Assembly: GCA_038120515.1 (NCBI GenBank)
Contig: JAYOLW010000016.1
Coordinates: forward strand, 1-33,698
Source: JADHOX01 sp038120515
Lineage (GTDB): Bacteria > Pseudomonadota > Alphaproteobacteria > Rickettsiales > JABIRX01
DNA: 33,698 nt
Direction of reading: 5' to 3'
Below the pieces are notes generated by a model, which worked only from the letters and a program-made list of their open reading frames with translations, was not told where the DNA came from and made no database searches. Within the stretch, counting starts at the first letter, position 1; the number at the start of each line of letters is the position of its first letter. The position numbers and the translations under genes were made by a program. Shown piece by piece: positions 5,534 to 13,625 of this stretch.

Positions 5534-8500
5534 ATGAGAAATGCTAAAAATTTATCTTCTTTGTTTTCGTTCACTCAAAGAATATTAAGTCCTCAGAATA
5601 ATTTTACTTTTCCTAGATCATACAGTTCAGGTCAAACTCCTTCAGTTTTAGGAGTTGTATTTAGTTCATTAAAACTACAAATAGAAAATTTTGTTAAGGA
5701 TGAGGTTGAAAATATTAGGAATCATCCAAGTTTTAAAAGCAACAAGCTCTCAGATATAAGTTTTGGACATAAGGTTATAGCTTCTAGAACAATGTATCAT
5801 AAAGTTTTTGGTGAATTAAAATACCAGACTGAGAACCCAATTAAAGAACTTGAAAAAAAATTTTCAAAACAAGAAATTAAAACTTTAATTAAGCAAAACC
5901 CAGTAGAATTTGATTTTACCGCTCATCCAACTGAGGGGCAAAATGAATTTTTTGTTGGAAAAAAACAATCTATTATCAAGACTATGTCTTTAATGGGTAA
6001 GGTTATGTATTTTCATAAAGTATCACCTATAGATGTTATTGAGCTTAATCGTGTTAGAATTAGTAATGGTTTGGAACCTTTTGACTTATCAAGACTACCT
6101 AGTTTTAGAAGGTTTTTAAATACAGCTTCAGAAACATGTGAGACTTTAGTTAGCGATTTTATGGCGCGTCCTATTCATCATGAAAAGAAAATGACCAGGC
6201 AGGAAGAAACAGATATGCTACTTAATCGAATGCTCCATGTTAAACTTGCAGCTGCAAGATTATCAACTGATTTTCCTGATTATTTTGATAATTCTCATGT
6301 TAAAATTGGTTCTTGGGTAGGTGATTTGGATGGCAAAGATAATATAAATGCTGGTCATGTAGTTATCTTTACTTATAAAGCCCAGCAAAAGTTTTTCGAA
6401 TCTTTAATTGAGCAGTTAGAAGATTTTGATAACTTGCTTAGACTTTGTAAGATTGATAATAGTGATTTTAGAGAAAATGTCTTAGATAAGATCATCTTTT
6501 TAGCTTCGCAAAATAATGACAAAATTCTTATTGGTGAAGATGCTATAAGAATGGAGCAGAGACTTGATCATATATTAGCAGAATTTCCTCTTGAAGATAA
6601 TGAGATTATCATAAGTAAATATTCTAAAATTAGAAATTTTATAAGATCATCAGGTTGTAAAATTTCTCATAATGGTTTCAGTAGTCGAGAAGAAGTTGAT
6701 AAAACAGTTGCTGCAGTAGCAGAAATTGAAGAAAAATGTTTTGCAGGAACATCTCTTTCATTAACAAGTGACGCTGCAAAACTTGCAAAGAATTTTGATA
6801 AATTATCAGCTATGGCCAAAAGGCAAGTTATGTGTATGATGGAAGGAGCTATTTTAAACAATAGACATCAACATATAATATCTCAATTTAATGGAAATTC
6901 AGAAAGTTATAAGCAGATTTTGTTTTTCTATGAATTAGTCAAAAAATTACCTGAATTTCATCAAGATATAGAATATTTTAGATCATATTACGCAGCAATA
7001 AGTCAACAAGAAGGTTTTGATTTATATGCACAATTATTTAGTGCAAATTCACTGAAAGCTGCATCATTATCAATGGTTGAATTATCACCACTTGCTGAAG
7101 AGTATGATACTATCTCTTCAATTTCTGATTATACAGAATCTATAATTTCTGATCCTGATATCTTATCATATATAAAACAAGCTGGTGGCGTTCTTAGACA
7201 AACTAGAAGTAATAGTGATGGTACTGCAGCTCTTGGAAGTCATTATGCTGTTTACTCTCATTTAATAGCAGATAAAACTGTTAAATCAAAAGCCTTGAAT
7301 AATAGCTTAACAGCAAGAATTCTAGCTGGTGCTGGTAATAATGATAGTGATAGAAATGGTTCGCATTCAATTGTTGTCACTCCAAATCATCTTACTGTTC
7401 AAGGTTCTGATGGTCAAAATATTGATCTAGCTAGAATTGTTGATTTGTCACTTAAGACTCAAGATTCATCTGAGCAATTATTGGCACAGTTACGAGTTAA
7501 ATATTCAGATAAACAATTAGAAGAGTTACTCGACTTTTATTATACTCAGCACAAACAAAGTGAATTTGGTTTAATGATGGATATAAATGGCAAGGATTTG
7601 TATTTAGGTAAAACAATTCATAGAGGTATAATTCAGGAAAAAACACTTAATGAGCTTGATAGATTAAGTTCTAGACCATCAAATCGTGGTGGTGAAAATT
7701 CATTTGAAAAACTATTGTCCGATCTAGATCTAGATGCACCTACACAAACAATGTTTAAAAAAGATATGCGTAGAATAGGAGAGACTAATACGCAAAGATT
7801 GAGTGTCTCAACATTTTCTTTAGCTCCATATTATAAATCTGCATCTAAATTTGAACCAGAATTACTTGCTGATTTATATAATATTCCACAATTTAGGAAT
7901 ATAGCTTTTACAGCACTATTTAAACTTGGTATTGCTGATTACAAATCTTTGTTTTTGTTAAATCGTTTAAATATAAGGCCTGATTTTCAAGAAGCTAAAT
8001 TAAAGGCAGGTTTATATGAAGAATTTTTAAATATTTCTGAACAAGATTGTGATGAAGCCGCATTTGAATTTGCTGAATCTAAAGGCTTTAATAATTTAAA
8101 TGCCTTTAAGGAATATATTTGTTGTTATCATGCTGTTATGGCTAAGTTTATTTTACGTAATATCGTAACGCCATTAATTGATATATCAGATCAGTCTGTA
8201 AAAAACGCAATTGATGAGATTTTAACTGAGGTAGAATCTAGTCAGTTATTATTTGAAAATTATGGTAAAGCAGTAACTAAAATTTTACAGGTTTTAGTTG
8301 ATGATAAAGCCCAAACTATTGATGATAGAAAGGTTTATGCAGCTATTGCTCAGAAAATTCATAATTTTAGAAAACCAGATCATTCATATGATACTAGAAC
8401 AACTCTTATCCAAACTGGTGCTGATGCAATAAAATGGCAGGATGATCAAAGTTTAGATTTAGTTGCTGATTATTTATCAATAATTATAAGATCATCAGGA

Positions 8501-8707
8501 AACCCAGGAAGTGGTTTAGGTGGTAAGGTTACAGGTATTTGTAATTGCCAACATGATTATCAAAAAAATAATAGTACAGAACTGGTTCTTAATGTTGATG
8601 CCTTAGATGCAGATATACAAAAACAAGGTTCTGATGAGTTAGCTTTGGTTATAGATCATAATAAATTAGAAGATTTAGCCTATAATCGCACAACGTTATC
8701 GAGATAG
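5534..8707 (+). CDS. divergent phosphoenolpyruvate carboxylase-like protein, probably not a standard PEPC
   Basis: PEPC makes oxaloacetate from PEP and bicarbonate. This 1057-residue protein keeps the PEPC signature FTAHPTE with catalytic His131, a GSWxGDxDG segment, VELSPLAEEYD resembling the PEPC VELVPLFET stretch, and SRPSNR plus RRIGETNTQR matching the SRPAKR and LRAIPW...TQTR stretches. Two core motifs are changed. SDSNKDGG reads RSNSDGTA, losing the conserved Lys, and the PEP-binding HGRGGxxGRGG loop aligns with residues about 601-611 (GNNDSDRNGSH), losing its His and Arg. It is longer than usual (about 880-970 residues). Residues 1-50 have no acidic residue but five basic ones and include PRSYSSG. 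It follows tRNA-Arg and converges with the EamA gene, overlapping it by 12 nt. Family membership is confident; PEPC activity is doubtful. Confidence 0.75.
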   Translation: MRNAKNLSSLFSFTQRILSPQNNFTFPRSYSSGQTPSVLGVVFSSLKLQIENFVKDEVENIRNHPSFKSNKLSDISFGHKVIASRTMYHKVFGELKYQTENPIKELEKKFSKQEIKTLIKQNPVEFDFTAHPTEGQNEFFVGKKQSIIKTMSLMGKVMYFHKVSPIDVIELNRVRISNGLEPFDLSRLPSFRRFLNTASETCETLVSDFMARPIHHEKKMTRQEETDMLLNRMLHVKLAAARLSTDFPDYFDNSHVKIGSWVGDLDGKDNINAGHVVIFTYKAQQKFFESLIEQLEDFDNLLRLCKIDNSDFRENVLDKIIFLASQNNDKILIGEDAIRMEQRLDHILAEFPLEDNEIIISKYSKIRNFIRSSGCKISHNGFSSREEVDKTVAAVAEIEEKCFAGTSLSLTSDAAKLAKNFDKLSAMAKRQVMCMMEGAILNNRHQHIISQFNGNSESYKQILFFYELVKKLPEFHQDIEYFRSYYAAISQQEGFDLYAQLFSANSLKAASLSMVELSPLAEEYDTISSISDYTESIISDPDILSYIKQAGGVLRQTRSNSDGTAALGSHYAVYSHLIADKTVKSKALNNSLTARILAGAGNNDSDRNGSHSIVVTPNHLTVQGSDGQNIDLARIVDLSLKTQDSSEQLLAQLRVKYSDKQLEELLDFYYTQHKQSEFGLMMDINGKDLYLGKTIHRGIIQEKTLNELDRLSSRPSNRGGENSFEKLLSDLDLDAPTQTMFKKDMRRIGETNTQRLSVSTFSLAPYYKSASKFEPELLADLYNIPQFRNIAFTALFKLGIADYKSLFLLNRLNIRPDFQEAKLKAGLYEEFLNISEQDCDEAAFEFAESKGFNNLNAFKEYICCYHAVMAKFILRNIVTPLIDISDQSVKNAIDEILTEVESSQLLFENYGKAVTKILQVLVDDKAQTIDDRKVYAAIAQKIHNFRKPDHSYDTRTTLIQTGADAIKWQDDQSLDLVADYLSIIIRSSGNPGSGLGGKVTGICNCQHDYQKNNSTELVLNVDALDADIQKQGSDELALVIDHNKLEDLAYNRTTLSR

Positions 8708-9613
8708 TTTTCTTTTTTCAGCAATAAATAATGTAAGGATTATAATCAAAGAGCCTATTATCTGTGTAAAATCCATTGTTTCATTAAGTATGAAGTAACA
8801 TAAGGTGATTGTAATAACCGGACCTGATGTATTAAGCATTGAAAATCTAGTTGCACCAATTTGTTTTATTCCTTCAGAAATTAAAAGAAGTGGTAAAAAG
8901 GTGCAAAACACTGCCATAGTGATTATTATGACGTATCCATTTACTGAGATGTTAAAATTCATATTAGAATATTGGCCAATAAGGAAAAAATGAATGTTTA
9001 AGAAAATAAATGAAATTGTAACTGCATAAGTTGGAAATAAAATGCTACCAAGTTTTTTACCTATTTGCTGATTTATTACTATATAAATTGAATAACTAAT
9101 TGCGGCAATAAGTGCTAAATGAATGCCATGAAGATTTGATGATGCGAAATCAATGTTAAAGCCAACAAGAACAAATAGTAAACATATTTGAATAATTAAA
9201 AATGTTATTAAGTTTGCTTTAGTGGGTAGTTTCTTTGAAATAAAACAATTCCAAATAATTACATAAATAGGGAATGTATAAAGAATAATTCTATTTATAT
9301 TAGCCTTTATCATTTTAAGTGAATAAAAATCAGACAAGGTTGCTAAGTAGTATCCAAAGAAACCAGCCAAGCAGCAACTGAAGAAAATTTTGTGATCACA
9401 GATCTTAGTAAATAAATCTTTTTTGGTTTTATAAAATGCAAAACTAAGCAAAAGTGGAACTGTAATTAAAAATCTTAAATAAAATAAGTCTAAAACATCA
9501 ATTTGCTCAATATATGCAAGTTTCACTAATATTGATCTTATTGAAAGCAAGAAAGTTGCTAAAATTATTAAAAATATACCTATTTTATCATTGTTATCTT
9601 TTGATAATTGCAT
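8696..9613 (-). CDS. EamA-family (drug/metabolite superfamily) transporter
   Basis: This 305-residue protein is almost entirely hydrophobic, with about ten transmembrane segments in two repeats of five, the DMT/EamA (RhaT-like) arrangement. The N-terminal segment (LATFLLSIRSILVKLAY) and the C-terminal repeat (FSMLNTSGPVITITLCYFIL, then LNETMDFTQIIGSLIII) are typical of EamA halves. The substrate cannot be read from sequence; relatives in Rickettsiales are suspected of importing host metabolites such as amino acids, nucleotides or SAM. It is the last gene of the leftward block, 26 nt after purN, and its end overlaps the end of the convergent PEPC-like gene. Confidence 0.85.
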   Translation of the reverse strand: MQLSKDNNDKIGIFLIILATFLLSIRSILVKLAYIEQIDVLDLFYLRFLITVPLLLSFAFYKTKKDLFTKICDHKIFFSCCLAGFFGYYLATLSDFYSLKMIKANINRIILYTFPIYVIIWNCFISKKLPTKANLITFLIIQICLLFVLVGFNIDFASSNLHGIHLALIAAISYSIYIVINQQIGKKLGSILFPTYAVTISFIFLNIHFFLIGQYSNMNFNISVNGYVIIITMAVFCTFLPLLLISEGIKQIGATRFSMLNTSGPVITITLCYFILNETMDFTQIIGSLIIILTLFIAEKRKLSR

Positions 9614-9639
9614 GGGTAGAAATAATGATTAAAGAAAAT

Positions 9640-10233
9640 TTATAAAATTTTGTTAATTGCCTCAATATAAGCAATATGTTCAATTTGATGAATTTTATTT
9701 TTGAGTGAAGCTAGATCATCATTTTTATCGATAGCGATAGCTTTCTGAATAATTATATCACCAGAGTCGATTTCAGGTATGACATAATGAACGGTACAAC
9801 CAGTTTCAACAGCGCCAGCATTAAAAGCATCTTCAATTGCATTAGCACCTTTGAATTCTGGCAGAAGAGAAGGGTGAATATTAATCATTTTACCATGATA
9901 TTTTGTGGTAAATTCTGCAGTTAATATACGCATAAAACCGGCTAGGCAGATAAGATCTAAATCTTTTTGATCAAGTTGTTTTGCAATTTCAATTTCAAAC
10001 GCATGTCTGTCTTTAAAATCTTTATGATTAATTATGGCATAAGGAATATTATGATCTTTAGCATGGTTAATACCAAAAGCATCTGGGTTGTTTGAAATAA
10101 CTAAAGCAATTTCAGCATTTATTTTGTTATTTAAAGAAGCATCAATAATTGCCTTTAAATTACTTCCGGTGCCAGAAATTAAAACAGCGATTTGTTTCTT
10201 AGTGACTTGATTACCTGATGATTGGTTTGACAT
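9640..10233 (-). CDS. purN: phosphoribosylglycinamide formyltransferase PurN
   Basis: PurN transfers a formyl group from 10-formyltetrahydrofolate to GAR, the third step of purine synthesis. Seen are the N-terminal IAVLISGTGSNLKAII (phosphate-binding loop), the catalytic block MINIHPSLLPEFKGANAIED containing the Asn and His of the N-H-D triad, and CTVHYVIPEIDSGDII containing the Asp. I chose the ATG at 10233 rather than one at 10275, because the longer form would overlap the end of purM by 38 nt and adds residues without family resemblance; from 10233 the gene starts 4 nt after the purM stop. This gives 197 residues, a normal length. The purM-purN pair is a common bacterial arrangement. Confidence 0.92.
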   Translation of the reverse strand: MSNQSSGNQVTKKQIAVLISGTGSNLKAIIDASLNNKINAEIALVISNNPDAFGINHAKDHNIPYAIINHKDFKDRHAFEIEIAKQLDQKDLDLICLAGFMRILTAEFTTKYHGKMINIHPSLLPEFKGANAIEDAFNAGAVETGCTVHYVIPEIDSGDIIIQKAIAIDKNDDLASLKNKIHQIEHIAYIEAINKIL

Positions 10234-10237
10234 TCTC

Positions 10238-11251
10238 TTAAGCTTTAACAATTTTACCGATTTGGTAATATTCACTATTTTGTTTTTTAAGTAACGTTTC
10301 TACTTGCTCTAATTTGTTATTATCAACAACAAGCACCATGCCAATCCCACAATTAAAAGTTTTGAGCATTTCGTGATTTTCTAGATTACTATATTTTTTT
10401 ATCCATTGCCAAATAGGTTTGTCTAGAGGCAGTTCTTGGTCATTAAGTTGATATGAAAAACCTTCTGGAATAATTCTTGGCATATTTTCATCAAAACCAC
10501 CACCTGTTATATGACACATAGCTGAGACTAAATCTGCCTCAATTAGTGGGTATAGTTCTTTTACATAAATTTTTGTTGGTGTTAGTAATTCATCAATTAA
10601 TTTTTTATTTGGATTAAATTCAAAATTTTCAATTGGATTGATTCCATGAGTTGAAAGTAATTTATGAATCAATGAATAACCATTTGAATGAATACCTGAT
10701 GATGCAATGCCTAATAATGTATGATTTTCATCAATATTATTTTTTGGCAAAATATTATTACGTTCGACAGCTCCCACTGTAAAACCAGCTAGATCATAAT
10801 CACCCGGTTTATACATAGATGGCATTTCAGCGGTTTCACCGCCAACTAATGCGCAACCAGCATCAGTGCATGCAAGAGCAACTGAGTTTATAACTTTTTG
10901 TGAAACATTAACATCTAATAAACCACAAGCAAAATAATCTAGGAAAAACAAAGGTTTTGCACCTTGGACTAAAATATCATTAACACACATAGCAACAAGA
11001 TCAAAACCGATATAATCATGAATGTTATAATCTATTGCCAATTTTAATTTTGTACCAACACCATCAGTACCAGTTACTAATATTGGGTCATTAAATCCAG
11101 TAGCTTTAAGATCGAATAGGCCGGCAAAGCCACCAATTTTACTCATGACACCAGGAATTTTTGTAGCTTCGATATTTACTTTAATATCGGAGATCATATT
11201 AGCAGCTTTTTCAGTATCAACGCCTGAATCTTTATAGGTAATTTTATTCAT
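10238..11251 (-). CDS. purM: phosphoribosylformylglycinamidine cyclo-ligase (AIR synthetase) PurM
   Basis: PurM closes the imidazole ring of AIR from FGAM with ATP, step five of purine synthesis. The 337-residue product starts with the family's TYKDSGVD block and has GTDGVGTKLKLA, the metal/ATP site DLVAMCVNDILVQGAKPLFF, the GGETAEMPSMY motif and ITGGGFDENMPRI, all intact. It is full length. Its start overlaps the end of the M16 peptidase gene by 8 nt and it is followed directly by purN. The presence of these two genes shows the organism makes purines at least in part, which most Rickettsia have lost but Anaplasmataceae retain. Confidence 0.95.
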   Translation of the reverse strand: MNKITYKDSGVDTEKAANMISDIKVNIEATKIPGVMSKIGGFAGLFDLKATGFNDPILVTGTDGVGTKLKLAIDYNIHDYIGFDLVAMCVNDILVQGAKPLFFLDYFACGLLDVNVSQKVINSVALACTDAGCALVGGETAEMPSMYKPGDYDLAGFTVGAVERNNILPKNNIDENHTLLGIASSGIHSNGYSLIHKLLSTHGINPIENFEFNPNKKLIDELLTPTKIYVKELYPLIEADLVSAMCHITGGGFDENMPRIIPEGFSYQLNDQELPLDKPIWQWIKKYSNLENHEMLKTFNCGIGMVLVVDNNKLEQVETLLKKQNSEYYQIGKIVKA

Positions 11252-12656
11252 GGATCATATTTTTAAATTCATTATCTCCTTGTGGAATCAGGTAGGCTTT
11301 AACCAAATTATCATTAACGAAAATTTGATTTGCTACCTCTATAATATCACGATATCTAACCTTCGCAATATTATTATCCCAATTGATTATATCTTCTTTA
11401 TTCATACCAGAAGCATAGGCAAAACCGATATTAAAACCAAGGGTTTGAAATGATTCTTTTTGGTAAATAGATGTGGCTAGAAGATTCTGTTTAGCCGACT
11501 CGAATAATTTCTGATCAAAACGACCAAGTTTAAGATTTTGAATAAGTAGTGTAATTTGCTTGTCAAGTTCAGTAATTTTGTATTTATCACTAAGTGAGAA
11601 TGATAAAGCAAAGTAATTAGCTCCTGCTCTTGAAATATTTGAATATCCAGCATTGGCTGATTCTGCTATTTTATTATTTAAGACAAAATTTTGTTTAAGC
11701 ATTGAATTTGGCAGACCAGACAGCATATTATCTAAAATAATAAGTGCATATCTAGATTTAACATCCTGATCATAAAAATTATTAATACGATATATCCAGT
11801 TAATGTTATAACTATCAGTTTTATGAGTTTCTTTGACAAAATATTTATTTTCAATTTCTGGTAATATTATTTCAGTTTCAGATGATGGTTTAGGCTTTGC
11901 TATATTTGTATCAAAATATTCTAAGTATTTGCTATTAAGTATTTCAAGAAGTTTGGCTTTCTCAATATCACCACTTACAACTAAAAACATATTATGAAAA
12001 TTATAATGACTTTTCATGAATTCTTTAAGATCTGCAACTGTAATATTGTTAAGATCTTTCTCATAGCCAATTAATGGTCTAGCATAAGGGCTTTGATCAC
12101 TAAATAATTCTTGCTTAGCGTCTATATATAATTCTTGTGAAGGATTATTGTCTTTTCTTAATAATCTTTCTTCTAAGATTATCTTTCGTTCATTTTCGAT
12201 AAGATCTGCATCAAAAATTAAGTTATTTAAACGATCAAATTCATAATCAATTACTTGTTCATAATACTTATTAGGAAAAGTAGCAAAATAGCTGGTGTAA
12301 TCATAAGATGTAAAGGCGTTATTACTACCACCAATTGATTCTAAGAATGAATCATAATCACCTTTTTTATATTTTTCAGTATTATGAAAAATTATATGTT
12401 CAAAGAAATGAGCAATTCCTGTTTTATCTTTAGGTTCATCTATTCCACCAACTTTAAACCATACCATATTTAATATTGCTGGTACTTTATTGTTAGGAAT
12501 AAAAATTACAGGTATTTCATCATTAATTTTAAGAAACTCGATTTGCACATCGGCTAAATCATTTTGTTTTGGCTTTGATTCTACAAAATATAATAAAAAC
12601 GGTACTAAACAGATAATGGTGAAAATAAGCGGATAGATTATCTTAGTTTTCTTCAT
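11244..12656 (-). CDS. M16-family zinc metallopeptidase, membrane-anchored or secreted
   Basis: This 470-residue M16 (pitrilysin/processing-peptidase-like) protein has the inverted zinc motif HFFEH (His83, Glu86, His87) and a downstream NERKIILEE stretch with the expected third ligand Glu. Residues about 8-24 form a hydrophobic N-terminal segment, either a signal peptide or an anchor, so it acts outside the cytoplasm. Two M16 domains fit: residues about 40-200 active, and the C-terminal half (from about 220) a non-catalytic partner domain. Substrate unknown; relatives degrade peptides or process surface proteins. Its start overlaps the dusB end by 14 nt and its end overlaps the purM start by 8 nt, so it belongs to the leftward operon. 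Confidence 0.9.
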   Translation of the reverse strand: MKKTKIIYPLIFTIICLVPFLLYFVESKPKQNDLADVQIEFLKINDEIPVIFIPNNKVPAILNMVWFKVGGIDEPKDKTGIAHFFEHIIFHNTEKYKKGDYDSFLESIGGSNNAFTSYDYTSYFATFPNKYYEQVIDYEFDRLNNLIFDADLIENERKIILEERLLRKDNNPSQELYIDAKQELFSDQSPYARPLIGYEKDLNNITVADLKEFMKSHYNFHNMFLVVSGDIEKAKLLEILNSKYLEYFDTNIAKPKPSSETEIILPEIENKYFVKETHKTDSYNINWIYRINNFYDQDVKSRYALIILDNMLSGLPNSMLKQNFVLNNKIAESANAGYSNISRAGANYFALSFSLSDKYKITELDKQITLLIQNLKLGRFDQKLFESAKQNLLATSIYQKESFQTLGFNIGFAYASGMNKEDIINWDNNIAKVRYRDIIEVANQIFVNDNLVKAYLIPQGDNEFKNMIHE

Positions 12657-13617
12657 TATTAAAAAACTCCTTAACCAATGTTACAACTTCATTTAATTTA
12701 GACATCTTATTAACTTTATTTCGAAATTCAGCAGATTTATTTAAACCTTTTGAATACCAAGATAAATGTTTTCTAGCCATTCTAATTCCTACTTCTTCAC
12801 CGTAATGTTCAACCATATCATGAAGATGAGTGTTTATAATTATACATTTGCTATCAAAATCAGGTTCTGCTATATATTCACCAGTTTTAATATAATGATC
12901 AATTTGATTAATAAGCCATGGACGCCCATAAGCAGCTCTGCCGATCATTATACCATCAGCATTTGATTCTTTAAGTGCTTGTAGTGCATCTTCATAAGAT
13001 CTAATATCACCATTAGCTATTACAGGTACTGAAACTGAATCTTTAACATTTTTAATAAATTTCCAATCGGCTACACCATTATAAAGCTGGCATCGTGTCC
13101 TGCCATGTATGGTGATTAATTTGATACCGATATCCTCTGCAATTTTTGCAAGTTTCGGTGCATTTAAGCTATTATGATCCCAGCCCATACGCATTTTAAG
13201 AGTAACAGGAATATCAACAGCACCAACGACAGCTTCTAGAATTTTGGTTGCAAGAGGTTCATCACGCATTAAAGCAGAGCCTGCAAAGCCATTAACGACT
13301 TTTTTAACAGGGCAGCCGAAATTGATATCGATAATATCAGCACCAAGATCTTGATTTAATTTTGCAGCTTCAGCCATAACTTCAGGATCACAGCCAGCAA
13401 GTTGTACTACCTTTGGCATATCAGTAAAATCATCAAATTTGCATTTTTGAATTGATTGCTTGGTTTGTATTATCATAGCACGTGATGCTATCATTTCAGA
13501 AACAACAAGACCAGCTCCAAAGCTATTAACTAATTTTCGAAAAGGAAAATCAGTAACACCTGACATTGGAGCAAGAAAAACGTTAGATTTTAATTTATGA
13601 GAGCCAATTTCTATCAT
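12643..13617 (-). CDS. dusB: tRNA-dihydrouridine synthase (DusB type)
   Basis: This FMN enzyme reduces specific uridines of tRNA to dihydrouridine. The 324-residue product shows the TIM-barrel start VFLAPMSGVTDFPFRKL, the family signature INFGCPVKKVVNGFAGSAL with the catalytic Cys, LKMRMGWD, the HGRTRCQLYNGVADW block and the FMN-phosphate segment VIANGDIRS...GIMIGRAAYGRPW. The C-terminal helical tRNA-binding domain is present (RMARKHLSWYSKGL). Length and motifs are those of DusB/NifR3. It starts 8 nt after the SLC13-type gene stop and overlaps the M16 gene. Confidence 0.93.
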   Translation of the reverse strand: MIEIGSHKLKSNVFLAPMSGVTDFPFRKLVNSFGAGLVVSEMIASRAMIIQTKQSIQKCKFDDFTDMPKVVQLAGCDPEVMAEAAKLNQDLGADIIDINFGCPVKKVVNGFAGSALMRDEPLATKILEAVVGAVDIPVTLKMRMGWDHNSLNAPKLAKIAEDIGIKLITIHGRTRCQLYNGVADWKFIKNVKDSVSVPVIANGDIRSYEDALQALKESNADGIMIGRAAYGRPWLINQIDHYIKTGEYIAEPDFDSKCIIINTHLHDMVEHYGEEVGIRMARKHLSWYSKGLNKSAEFRNKVNKMSKLNEVVTLVKEFFNNEEN

Positions 13618-13625
13618 TACCTAGC

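Noticed and set aside
5508..5537. Nine-codon leader frame (MREYMMFVK) whose TGA overlaps the ATG of the PEPC-like gene
   Set aside because: No Shine-Dalgarno and no attenuator-like structure or codon run; a short frame with a chance ATGA overlap is expected in AT-rich DNA.
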